From: PALSA-1355 sp035496575
GTDB lineage: Bacteria; Planctomycetota; Planctomycetia; Pirellulales; PALSA-1355
Assembly: GCA_035496575.1 (NCBI GenBank)
Contig: DATJEN010000307.1
Coordinates: 1 to 7,578 of the forward strand
DNA: 7,578 bases
Direction: 5' to 3'
The notes under the pieces are model-generated. The model did no database searches, was not told the origin of the DNA, and saw nothing but the letters and a program-made list of their open reading frames with translations. Shown piece by piece: positions 1-6,696 of the stretch (within the stretch, counting starts at the first letter, position 1; every line of letters begins with the position of its first letter). The position numbers were made by a program, and so were the translations under genes.

Positions 1-817
1 GGCCGACGGAGACCAGCACTCGGCTGAATCGCTCCGACTTCTGCCCGCCTGCGCCTTCGAAGTTAACCTCGATATAGTCGCCGCCGTCGGTGAGCGACGT
101 GACCTTGGTTTCCAGATAGATGTTTGCAAAATGCTTTGCCAGGCGGTCGTGCAAAGGTTTGACGAGGTCGCGATCGGCGCCCGGCAGCAAGAACGGCGTC
201 AACTCGACCACGGTGACCTTCGAGCCCAGCTCGGCGTACACGGTCCCCATCTCGAGCCCGATATAGCCGCCGCCAATCACCAGCAGACTTTCGGGCACAT
301 CGGCCAGGTCGAGGGCGCCAGTCGAATCCATCACGCGGTCCGTCGGCAGCTTGAACGCCGAGGGCATGGCGGGCAGTGATCCGGTTGCCAGGATACAATG
401 CTCGAAGATCAGTCGATCGTCCTCGAGCTTCGTGCCCTCGGCAGGCGTCAGGCGCAGCGCTTGCGAGTTCTCGAAAGTGGCTCTTGCCGTAATGACCTGC
501 ACCTTGCGCTTTTTTGCGAGTTGCGACAGGCCATTGGACAGGTTCTGAATGACCTTGTCCTTGCGGGCCCGCATGGCTTCGATGTTGACCTTGGGATGGG
601 CGAACTCGACGCCCCACTCGCTCATTTCGCGCGTTTCGCTCATGACGCGCGCCACGTGCAGGAGAGCCTTGGAGGGGATGCAGCCCTTCAGCAAGCAGGT
701 GCCGCCCAGGCGCTTCTCGGCCTCGATCAGCGTGACTTGCATGCCCATGTCGGCCGCCAAAAAAGCCGCCGCATACCCGCCAGGACCACCGCCAATCACG
801 ACAAGCTGTGTTTCCAT
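1..817 (-). CDS. lpdA: Dihydrolipoyl dehydrogenase (E3), 3' end cut by window
   Basis: FAD-dependent E3 of the 2-oxoacid dehydrogenase complexes and/or glycine cleavage system; it reoxidises dihydrolipoyl groups using NAD+ in the cytoplasm. The first 272 residues are present. The FAD-binding glycine motif VIGGGPGGYAAA is at residues 7-18. The redox disulfide site GGTCLLKGCIPSK is at 38-50, with C41 and C46 as the catalytic pair. ATGSLP is at 144-149 and the NAD-binding motif IGGGYIGLE at 181-189. The dimerisation domain, with the catalytic His-Glu pair, lies beyond the window start. Most E3 proteins read CLNVGC or CLNRGC, so CLLKGC is a variant that I recall from planctomycetes. The ATG at 817 is supported by the FAD motif starting within ten residues and by a GAGGA nine bases upstream. 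serC lies 135 bp upstream on the same strand, so co-transcription is possible. The complex it serves cannot be told here. Confidence 0.95.
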   Translation of the reverse strand, partial: METQLVVIGGGPGGYAAAFLAADMGMQVTLIEAEKRLGGTCLLKGCIPSKALLHVARVMSETREMSEWGVEFAHPKVNIEAMRARKDKVIQNLSNGLSQLAKKRKVQVITARATFENSQALRLTPAEGTKLEDDRLIFEHCILATGSLPAMPSAFKLPTDRVMDSTGALDLADVPESLLVIGGGYIGLEMGTVYAELGSKVTVVELTPFLLPGADRDLVKPLHDRLAKHFANIYLETKVTSLTDGGDYIEVNFEGAGGQKSERFSRVLVSVG

Positions 818-826
818 GGAAGATTA

Positions 827-831
827 TCCTC
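827..831 (-). promoter_or_regulatory. Ribosome binding site of lpdA
   Basis: The minus strand reads GAGGA nine bases before the ATG at 817. Several genes in this window lack such a signal, so it helps to fix this start. It also shows that lpdA can be translated independently of serC. Confidence 0.6.
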
Positions 832-952
832 GGTCGGGGTCCGCGAAAGGTTTGCTCGAGCGCGCTCGCGCTTGATTATGGGGCGCGCAAATCATATCCA
901 CGCGGGCCAGGTTCTCAAGACGCATCGCATCCTGGCACGCGCACTTACCATT

Positions 953-2050
953 CTAGCGCGCTTGGGAATCCTTGAACTCCAGCATCAGATCGCGCAGGGC
1001 GACAACGCCCTCGCGCGGCATCGCATTATAGATCGAGGCGCGCATACCGCCGACCGAGCGATGGCCCTTGAGTTCCACCAGATCGCGTGCCTTCGCCTGT
1101 TTGACGAACGCCGTTTCGAGCTCCTCGTTCGGCAAGCGGAAGGTGACATTCATCATCGAGCGGCTGTCCGGTCGGGCATGCCCACGATAGAAGTCGGGAT
1201 GCTCGTCCAGTACTTGATATAGAAGGCCGGCCTTGTCGCGATTGATCTTGGCCATGTTCGCCAGCCCACCGATCTCGTTTTTCAGCCAGCGCGTGACCAG
1301 CAGCAGCACGTAGATGGCGAATACCGGCGGCGTGTTGTAGAGCGAGTCGTTAGCGGCTTGCAGCCGATAATCGAGCATCGTGGGCAAATTTTTCGGCACG
1401 CGCTCGAGCAAGTCATCGCGCACAATGACGACCGTCACGCCGGCGATCCCGGCGTTCTTTTGCGCGCAGGCATAGATCAGTCCATAGCGGCTGACGTCCG
1501 TCGGACGCGACAAAAAATTGCTCGAAGCGTCACACACCAAGGGGGCCGATCCTGTCGGCGGCTCCTGGCTGAATTCGACTCCCTGGATGGTTTCGTTCGA
1601 CGTGATGTGCACATAGGCGGCGTCGGCGCTCGGCTTCAGCTCCGTTGCGGCGGGCACGAATGAGTAGTTGTCGGCCTTGCCATCCCACGCGGCGCGGGCC
1701 GTGCCCTCGCGCTGCGCTTCTTGCAAGGCCTTGCTGCCCCAACTGCCGGTGACGATGTAGTCGGCGGTGCGCCCGGTGCCGCGGAGCAGATTCATGGGCA
1801 GCATCGAGAATTGCAGGCTGGCGCCCCCCTGCAAAAACAGGATCTTGTAGTTGCTGGGAATGCCAAGCAGCTCGGTCAGCAGCGCCTTGGCTTCCGCCAA
1901 AACGGCCTCAAATGTCTGCGAGCGATGCCCGAGCTCGAGAATCGACATGCCCAGGCCGGGCATTTCCAGAACGGCTTGCTGGCATTGCTCGAGGACGGAC
2001 ACCGGCAATACAGCCGGACCCGGCAGGAAATTGAAAACTCGCTTGGTCAT
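953..2050 (-). CDS. serC: Phosphoserine aminotransferase
   Basis: PLP enzyme that converts 3-phosphohydroxypyruvate and glutamate to O-phosphoserine and 2-oxoglutarate, the second step of cytoplasmic serine synthesis; in many bacteria it also acts in pyridoxal phosphate synthesis. The 365 residues match the normal family length. The N-terminal FNFLPGPAVLP is typical, followed by GHRS at 41-44 (substrate-binding region) and FLQGGASLQF at 72-81. W104 in GSWGSKA is the expected cofactor-stacking residue. D174 in CDASSNFLSRP should contact the PLP nitrogen. K198 in AQKNAGIAG forms the Schiff base, YNTPP is at 238-242, and the C-terminal GHRSVGGMRASIYNAMP holds a substrate arginine. The lysine motif usually reads GPAG; here it reads GIAG, a mild change. 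The ATG at 2050 has a GGGAG nine bases upstream. lpdA follows on the same strand, and the gene on the other side is divergent. Confidence 0.97.
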   Translation of the reverse strand: MTKRVFNFLPGPAVLPVSVLEQCQQAVLEMPGLGMSILELGHRSQTFEAVLAEAKALLTELLGIPSNYKILFLQGGASLQFSMLPMNLLRGTGRTADYIVTGSWGSKALQEAQREGTARAAWDGKADNYSFVPAATELKPSADAAYVHITSNETIQGVEFSQEPPTGSAPLVCDASSNFLSRPTDVSRYGLIYACAQKNAGIAGVTVVIVRDDLLERVPKNLPTMLDYRLQAANDSLYNTPPVFAIYVLLLVTRWLKNEIGGLANMAKINRDKAGLLYQVLDEHPDFYRGHARPDSRSMMNVTFRLPNEELETAFVKQAKARDLVELKGHRSVGGMRASIYNAMPREGVVALRDLMLEFKDSQAR

Positions 2051-2059
2051 CCGGAGAAA

Positions 2060-2064
2060 CTCCC
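2060..2064 (-). promoter_or_regulatory. Ribosome binding site of serC
   Basis: The minus strand reads GGGAG nine bases before the ATG at 2050. It supports that start, which also gives the normal N-terminus of the family. Confidence 0.55.
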
Positions 2065-2085
2065 AACGTGCCTGGGCGTGATAAG

Positions 2086-2130
2086 GTTTTAGAGGGGCCG
2101 AGTTCGAGCGGGGTTCGCCCCGGCTAAAAC
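2086..2130. other. 45-bp dyad in the divergent region upstream of serC
   Basis: Perfect 7-bp arms GTTTTAG (2086-2092) and CTAAAAC (2124-2130) enclose a GC-rich core. In the core, GGGG at 2110-2113 pairs with CCCC at 2118-2121 around a TTCG tetraloop, and AGC/GCT extend the stem past one bulged G (2107-2125). A second GGGG at 2094-2097 could pair with the same CCCC, so two alternative folds exist. On the serC transcript it would lie about 36-80 bases before the start codon. Neither strand has a T-run directly after the stem, so it is not an ordinary terminator. It could be a leader structure or a protein-binding site; which one cannot be decided from sequence. Confidence 0.4.
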
Positions 2131-2298
2131 GCGCGACCTAGGTTGTTATCGAGCGGTGGTTTGCAGCAATATCGCATTCGATGCTCTAGTGGACAACCGC
2201 AACGGGCCGTTTCGCAGGGCTGCCGCCAACTGCGCACGCTGGGTAAACTTATCTTCGAATACTGCCACCTCTTCGATCAAATCACGCGCACCACTCGC

Positions 2299-2508
2299 AT
2301 GACGCAACACGACCACCATCAAGGACACCACCACGGCGAAAACCATCAAGGTCGCACGCGCACCCAACTGCACAAAGACTGGCGCGCCTGGCTGGTCGTC
2401 GCCTTGATGCTGGCCGCCATGGCCATGTACTTGCTCTCGGGGGATGAATCTTTTCAGCCGGGACAAGACGCGCCGGGTCCGCGCTCTCCAGCCGCTGCGG
2501 GTCCATGA
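2299..2508 (+). CDS. Small histidine-rich single-span membrane protein
   Basis: A 69-residue protein of unknown function. The first 16 residues carry seven histidines (positions 4, 6, 7, 10, 11, 12 and 16), which could bind metal. A basic stretch, GRTRTQLHKDWRAW, follows at 18-31. One hydrophobic segment runs over about 30-47 (WLVVALMLAAMAMYLLS), then an acidic and proline/alanine-rich tail. The positive charges before the span suggest a cytoplasmic N-terminus and an outward tail. Small planctomycete proteins with a similar KDWR...LMLAAM...YVLS...DE pattern are familiar to me, but I know no function for them. The frame stays open back to an ATG at 2143. I chose the internal ATG because the upstream part looks non-coding; no Shine-Dalgarno sequence supports either start. 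Its TGA stop is immediately followed by the ATG of the next gene, which indicates translational coupling. Confidence 0.65.
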   Translation: MTQHDHHQGHHHGENHQGRTRTQLHKDWRAWLVVALMLAAMAMYLLSGDESFQPGQDAPGPRSPAAAGP

Positions 2509-3417
2509 ATGAAAATCTTCGTTTCCGGCGCGACCGGGTTGGTGGGCAGCGAGCTGACGCGAGTCTTGCGCGCGGCCGGACATGATGTGCGCCGGCTAAT
2601 TCGAGGTCCGGTGCAGTCCTCGAGCGACGACGCGCCGTGGAACCCCGAACGAGGCGAACTGGACCCGCACGCGCTTGCCGGCGCTAATGCGGTCATTAAC
2701 CTTTCGGGCGAGAGCATCGCCGAAGGCCGCTGGACGAGCGAGAAGAAGCGCCGCATCCAGGAGAGCCGCGTCCAGAGCACGCGCACATTGGCCACGACCC
2801 TTGCGCAAATGGCGGAGCCGCCCCAGGTTTTTTTGAGCGCTTCGGCCATCGGTTATTACGGCAACCGCGGTGAAGAGCTGCTCACGGAACAAAGTCCGCC
2901 TGGATCGGGCCAATTTCTACCCGAGGTATGCCGCGATTGGGAAGCGGCGACGCAGCCTGCCGCCGACAAAGGCATCCGTGTCGTGCTCGCGCGCTTTGGG
3001 ATGATCTTGAGCGGCAAGGGCGGCGCGCTCAAGAAGATGTTATTGCCCTTCAAGCTCGGCCTGGGCGGGCGGATCGGCAACGGGCGGCAATTCATGAGCT
3101 GGATCGCCATTGATGACGTGGTTGGCGCGCTCATGTACTGCCTGGCCAGCGCGAGCTTGCGTGGGCCAGTCAACGTGGTCTCGCCGCACCCGGTCACGAA
3201 CGCGGAATACACGGCAACGCTCGCGCGGGTGCTCGGGCGTCCCGCGATTTCACCGATGCCGGCCTTCGCCGCCCGTTTGATCTTTGGCCAGATGGCAGAC
3301 GAGCTGTTGTTGTCCAGCCAGCGCGTCGAACCCGAGAAGCTGCTGTCAAACCAATACGCGTTTCGTTGCCCCGCGCTGGAGCCCGCGCTCAAGCACGTAT
3401 TGGGTAAGCAGTCGTGA
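2509..3417 (+). CDS. TIGR01777-family epimerase / SDR-type protein (YfcH-like)
   Basis: A 302-residue atypical short-chain dehydrogenase of the TIGR01777 family (bacterial YfcH, human SDR39U1). It should bind NAD(P)H, but its substrate is unknown; 'sugar epimerase' names in databases come from fold only. The Rossmann motif SGATGLVGSEL is at 6-16. The family-typical INLSGESIAEGRW is at 63-75, SASAIGYYGN at 110-119 with the Ser and Tyr region of the active site, CRDWEA at 141-146, and SWIAIDDVV at 197-205. The C-terminus (about 250-300, MPAFAARLIFG and the following helices) matches the DUF1731-type ending of the family. Length is normal and the gene looks intact. Its ATG abuts the stop of the small membrane protein, and its TGA overlaps the GTG start of the Kelch gene. 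There is no clear Shine-Dalgarno sequence, so coupled translation is likely. Confidence 0.93.
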   Translation: MKIFVSGATGLVGSELTRVLRAAGHDVRRLIRGPVQSSSDDAPWNPERGELDPHALAGANAVINLSGESIAEGRWTSEKKRRIQESRVQSTRTLATTLAQMAEPPQVFLSASAIGYYGNRGEELLTEQSPPGSGQFLPEVCRDWEAATQPAADKGIRVVLARFGMILSGKGGALKKMLLPFKLGLGGRIGNGRQFMSWIAIDDVVGALMYCLASASLRGPVNVVSPHPVTNAEYTATLARVLGRPAISPMPAFAARLIFGQMADELLLSSQRVEPEKLLSNQYAFRCPALEPALKHVLGKQS

Positions 3418-4424
3418 GAACGTTCGCGAATCTCATTGCCTTTCTATTGCTCGCAACCTGTGCCCAGGGGAGCGAGCCCGCCCCTGATTGGGTGCGCGTC
3501 GCGGAGCATGCCGCGTGGCAACCGCGCGACTCCCAGGCCGAGGTGGTTTTCAAGGATCGGCTGTGGATCCTGGGGGGCTGGTTCGACTCGTTCAAGCCCG
3601 CCCCGCGCGACGTGTGGACCACCGCGGACGCAGCGAACTGGCGGCAGGTGACGCTCCAGGCTCCCTGGAAGCACAGCGATCTCGGCATGGCCGCTAACTT
3701 CGCCGATCGCATGTGGTTTCTCGGCGGCTGGTACAACGGCCGTCTGCCAGGTCACGAAGCATCGAGCGAGGTCTGGTCGAGCGGGGATGGAAACCAATGG
3801 CGGCTCGACGCCGCAAAGCCCGGCTGGAGTCCGCGGCTGGCGGCGGCGTGCGTCGTGTTCAAAGACAAGCTGTGGCTGTTGGGCGGAGTCGAAGATTATT
3901 ATTTCGGCGATCGTCACAGTCTTAAGAACGATGTCTGGTCAACGGCCGATGGCGTGCACTGGCAACTGGAAACGGACAACGCCGCCTGGCCGGCCCGCGC
4001 GTACCATCAGGCCGCCGTGCTGGAGGGAAAGATCTACCTGTTCGGCGGCGGCAATTATCAGCCCGAGTATGAGGCGCGAAATGACGTGTGGTCGAGTGCC
4101 GATGGCGTGCACTGGGACCAGGTCAGCAAGCAGGCCGGGTGGTCCGCGCGGCTGTGGTTTTCATCGGTTGTGTATCGTGAGCGGATGTGGGTGCTCGGTG
4201 GGTGGTCCAACAACCCATCACAGAATCTAGGCGACGTGTGGTATTCGCGCGATGGAAAGGACTGGAAGCAGCTCATCTCGCGCGTGATCTGGAAAGAGCG
4301 GCACGAGCACTCGGCATTCGTGTGGCGCGACAAGATGTGGGTTGCCGGAGGCCATGCGCAACCTTTGGCCAATGACGTGTGGTCGCTCGACATCCCGCCG
4401 ACCTGGTTCGACACGCAAGATTAG
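3414..4424 (+). CDS. Exported six-bladed Kelch-type beta-propeller protein
   Basis: A 336-residue protein with a signal peptide (LIAFLLLATCAQG, likely cleaved after G19) and then six Kelch repeats of about 50 residues. Each repeat has a hydrophobic strand ending in a Gly-Gly pair (54-55, 104-105, 157-158, 211-212, 262-263, 312-313) and closes with a D/E-V-W strand (near 66, 119, 173, 224, 274, 321). Repeats 1 to 5 then add an xxxDGxxW-like turn. The expected product is a complete six-bladed propeller outside the cytoplasm, probably for binding rather than catalysis; no catalytic residues can be assigned. LATC resembles a lipobox, but the Thr before Cys is unfavourable, so cleavage by signal peptidase I is more likely. 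The start is GTG and overlaps the preceding TGA as GTGA; the signal peptide begins right there, which supports it. It converges on the next gene with 8 bp between stop codons. Confidence 0.85.
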   Translation: MRTFANLIAFLLLATCAQGSEPAPDWVRVAEHAAWQPRDSQAEVVFKDRLWILGGWFDSFKPAPRDVWTTADAANWRQVTLQAPWKHSDLGMAANFADRMWFLGGWYNGRLPGHEASSEVWSSGDGNQWRLDAAKPGWSPRLAAACVVFKDKLWLLGGVEDYYFGDRHSLKNDVWSTADGVHWQLETDNAAWPARAYHQAAVLEGKIYLFGGGNYQPEYEARNDVWSSADGVHWDQVSKQAGWSARLWFSSVVYRERMWVLGGWSNNPSQNLGDVWYSRDGKDWKQLISRVIWKERHEHSAFVWRDKMWVAGGHAQPLANDVWSLDIPPTWFDTQD

Positions 4425-4432
4425 CGCGGCGT

Positions 4433-5458
4433 TTAGACTCTGGCGGTCACCGCCTCGCAGCGGCCGAAGATCATGCGGCCGGCGCTGGTTTGCAGCACGC
4501 TGGTGACCGTGATCTTCACGTTCTTGTTGATGTGCTCGCGCCCGCCTTCGACCACGATCATGGTGCCATCGTCGAGATAGCCCACTCCCTGGCCGGGCTC
4601 TTCGCCCTGTTTCACAATCCGCACTTCGAGGTTCTCGCCTGGCAGCACGATCGGTTTGAGAGCATTGGCCAGATCGTTCAGGTTGATGACTCCGACCCCG
4701 TGCAGGCGCGCCACCTTGTTGAGGTTGTAATCGTTGGTGACGATTTTTCCCTCCAGGTACTTAGCCAGCAGCACCAGCTTCAGATCGACCGGCTGGCCAG
4801 CAAATTGGGGCAGCTCGCGGTCATAGATCTTCAGATCGACGTCGGGGTTGTTGCTCATCCGGTTGAGAATGTCGAGCCCGCGGCGGCCGCGCCCGCGGCG
4901 CAGCTTGTCGGAACTGTCGGCCACGGCTTGCAGCTCGGAGATAACAAATCGCGGCATGATGAGCTGGTTGTCGAGAATCCTGGTCTCGATCACGTCGGCA
5001 ATGCGGCCATCGATCACCACGCTCGTGTCGAGGACGTAGGGCTTGAGGCCTTTGACTTCCTTGACGAACTCCACGTAGGGAATGATGAAGCGGAAATCGT
5101 CCTTGGTCTGCAGCAACAAAGTGATGCAGGTGTAGCACAGCACCATGCCCAGGCTCAGCTCGGCGTAAGGTGTCGCCGGATGGCGCTGCGGCAACACCGG
5201 GCTGAGCGCCAAGCGCAACACGTACGTGAGAAACAAGCCGACCAGCAATCCCCAATAGACGGCCGAAATCGTTTCCAGCTTCTTGCGGCGCACCAGCACG
5301 TCGACGCCAATGACGGCGGCCGCGCCCAACATCACGGCGCCGAACACCACCCAAGGCAGATACTCAGGCTCGCGCGCCAGGTCCGGTGAGTTAATCAACT
5401 GCACGCCCACGCCGGCGGCGACAAGCACGAACACCAGTCGAAGGACGACGAGCGCCAT
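4433..5458 (-). CDS. yacL: YacL-type membrane protein with PIN nuclease and TRAM domains
   Basis: A 341-residue membrane protein. Four hydrophobic segments lie at about 3-22, 34-54, 64-85 and 100-117. A cytoplasmic PIN domain follows (about 139-262), then a TRAM RNA-binding domain (about 272-336, with GQGVGYLDDGTMIVVEGG). The PIN acidic residues expected to hold divalent metal are present: D144 in LDTS, D150 in VIDGR, E175 in SELQ, D225 in PVDLK and D243 in TNDYN. The arginine-rich DKLRRGRGRRGLDILN (184-199) is a family hallmark. This is the architecture of Bacillus YacL and related proteins, often annotated as PilT-like or TRAM-domain ATPase, although no Walker motif is seen. Ribonuclease activity at the membrane is inferred from family. 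The ATG at 5458 opens directly into the first membrane span but has no Shine-Dalgarno sequence. It lies 111 bp after the HD phosphohydrolase gene. Confidence 0.93.
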   Translation of the reverse strand: MALVVLRLVFVLVAAGVGVQLINSPDLAREPEYLPWVVFGAVMLGAAAVIGVDVLVRRKKLETISAVYWGLLVGLFLTYVLRLALSPVLPQRHPATPYAELSLGMVLCYTCITLLLQTKDDFRFIIPYVEFVKEVKGLKPYVLDTSVVIDGRIADVIETRILDNQLIMPRFVISELQAVADSSDKLRRGRGRRGLDILNRMSNNPDVDLKIYDRELPQFAGQPVDLKLVLLAKYLEGKIVTNDYNLNKVARLHGVGVINLNDLANALKPIVLPGENLEVRIVKQGEEPGQGVGYLDDGTMIVVEGGREHINKNVKITVTSVLQTSAGRMIFGRCEAVTARV

Positions 5459-5500
5459 GGCGATGGACGATACGTGTTAGGAGGGGAAGGGGAACATTCA

Positions 5501-5506
5501 ATTTTA
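5501..5506 (-). promoter_or_regulatory. Possible -10 element for the YacL-type gene
   Basis: The minus strand reads TAAAAT (5 of 6 matches to TATAAT), about 43 bases before the start codon at 5458. The hexamer 17 bases upstream is TGGCAA, only 3 of 6 matches to TTGACA. It is an AT-rich island in a GC-rich gap, which is why I report it, but the evidence is weak. Confidence 0.25.
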
Positions 5507-5531
5507 GGTCGCGCACGATGCCGTTGCCAGT

Positions 5532-5546
5532 CCCGGCCATCCCGGG
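5532..5546 (-). other. Short GC hairpin after the HD phosphohydrolase gene
   Basis: CCCGG and CCGGG form a perfect 5-bp stem around a 5-base loop, 24 bases beyond the stop of the dGTPase-like gene. No T-run follows on the minus strand, so it is not a canonical intrinsic terminator. It may be a weak pause, a 3'-end stabiliser or chance in GC-rich DNA. Confidence 0.25.
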
Positions 5547-5569
5547 TATCTAGCCAACCCGCCGCAAGT

Positions 5570-6682
5570 TCAAGCGAAAAGCCGCTCGAACTCTCGCATG
5601 GCAAAGCGGTCGGTCATGCCGGCCAGGTAATCGCCCACCGTGCGGCGCAAACCGGCCGAATGACTGCGGCCTTGGAAACGTTCGGGCATGAGCTCCGGCC
5701 GGCGAAGATAGCCTTCGAACATCCGCGCGAGCGCTGCCTGAGCCTCGATTCGATGCGCGAGCACTTCGGGATGCCGGTAAACGCGTTCCCGCAGGAACGA
5801 CTCGAGCTCGAGCTTCTGCTCGGCCAATTCCTGGCTGGCGGCGATGACGGCGGGGGCGGCTCGCGCTTCTTCAAAGTCTTTGAAGTTCTGGGTGGCGAAC
5901 CGTTCGGCTGCCCGCGAGAGCAGATCTCCGACTTGCCACTCGATGAGCTCGTGCAAGATGGCGCGCCGCAATTCGCCGCCTTGCAGGTCGGCCGCACGGC
6001 TGCGCACGCGCTTGGCCGCCGCTGCCCACAGGCTCGTTTGCAACAGTTCGTCGAGCTCCAACAGCCCAAGCTCCAGGGCATCGTCAGCGTCGTGGGTATC
6101 GTAAGTGATGCTGTCGGCAGCCTCGACAACCTGCACTTCGAGCAAGGGACCGACTCCGGCGGCCGCCGAGCGGACGCGCGTCGCCTGGCCGTCGAGCACT
6201 TCGCGCGTCAGATTCAAGCCCGGAAATCGGTAATAACGGGTCTCCAGCTCGCGCACGATTCGCAAGGCTTGGGCGTTGTGAGAAAATCCGCCCTCCGCTC
6301 GAAGGCACAGGTCGAGCGCGTCTTCGCCCGCATGGCCGAAAGGCGGATGACCAAGGTCGTGCACCAAGGCCAGGGCCTCGATCAGGTCTTCGTTGAGCAT
6401 CAGCGCCCGGCCGATCGTGCGCGCCACCGAAGCCACTTCGAGCGTGTGCGTCAGCCGGGTGCGGTGATAATCGCCCAGGTCGCCGGTGAAGACCTGGGTT
6501 TTCGAACTCAGCCGCCGGTACGCCGCGCTATGCACGATGCGATCACGATCGCGCTGGAAGGGTCCGCGATAGGGATGCTCGGACTCCGGATGCTCGCGTC
6601 CGGCGGAGCGCGCGCTAGGCATGGCATAAGGCGCCAGCAGGCTGCGCTCGCGAGCTTCGACCGATTGCAGAAAGCTGTGCAT
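5570..6682 (-). CDS. dgt: dGTPase-like HD-domain deoxynucleoside triphosphate triphosphohydrolase
   Basis: A 370-residue protein of the dGTPase family, which cuts dNTPs to deoxynucleoside and tripolyphosphate and so shapes dNTP pools. The N-terminal part has the family pattern HPYRGPFQRDRDRIVHS (36-52), AAYRRLSSKTQVF (53-65) and GDYHRTRLTHTLEVA (70-84). The HD metal ligands are H79, H108-D109 in LVHDLGHPPFGHAGE, and D190 in EAADSITYDTHDADDA. The helical C-terminus is complete. The frame is open upstream to 6832, but that part overlaps the HIT gene. I chose the ATG at 6682 because it leaves a 14-bp gap and a normal family N-terminus. It is of the shorter type seen in many bacteria, not the roughly 500-residue E. 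coli Dgt, so its nucleotide preference may be broader than dGTP. The Shine-Dalgarno signal is weak, so it is probably read through from the HIT gene. Confidence 0.93.
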   Translation of the reverse strand: MHSFLQSVEARERSLLAPYAMPSARSAGREHPESEHPYRGPFQRDRDRIVHSAAYRRLSSKTQVFTGDLGDYHRTRLTHTLEVASVARTIGRALMLNEDLIEALALVHDLGHPPFGHAGEDALDLCLRAEGGFSHNAQALRIVRELETRYYRFPGLNLTREVLDGQATRVRSAAAGVGPLLEVQVVEAADSITYDTHDADDALELGLLELDELLQTSLWAAAAKRVRSRAADLQGGELRRAILHELIEWQVGDLLSRAAERFATQNFKDFEEARAAPAVIAASQELAEQKLELESFLRERVYRHPEVLAHRIEAQAALARMFEGYLRRPELMPERFQGRSHSAGLRRTVGDYLAGMTDRFAMREFERLFA

Positions 6683-6696
6683 CGAGCAGCTTTCGT

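Noticed and set aside
851..891. Possible terminator between serC and lpdA, including the palindrome CGAGCGCGCTCG at 857-868 and TTTGC/GCAAA arms
   Set aside because: The arms need a large bulge to pair and no T-run follows on the minus strand; GC-rich palindromes of this size are expected by chance here.
398..1222. A 274-codon open frame on the plus strand across lpdA and the end of serC
   Set aside because: It crosses two genes and their spacer on the opposite strand and shows no domain, so it is a reading-frame shadow.
2143..2298. Upstream extension of the small membrane protein to an ATG at 2143
   Set aside because: The 52 added residues show no signal or family pattern and would push the coding region close to the dyad; the internal ATG at 2299 gives a sensible small membrane protein. 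This is a judgement, not proof.
3456..3467. Lipoprotein signal (LATC) in the Kelch protein
   Set aside because: Thr at the position before Cys is not accepted by the usual lipobox rule, while AQG followed by Ser gives a good signal peptidase I site.
4379..5389. A 336-codon open frame on the plus strand opposite the YacL-type gene
   Set aside because: It overlaps the end of the Kelch gene and runs antisense to a gene with intact PIN and TRAM motifs; the composition is His/Asp/Gln-rich without any family pattern.
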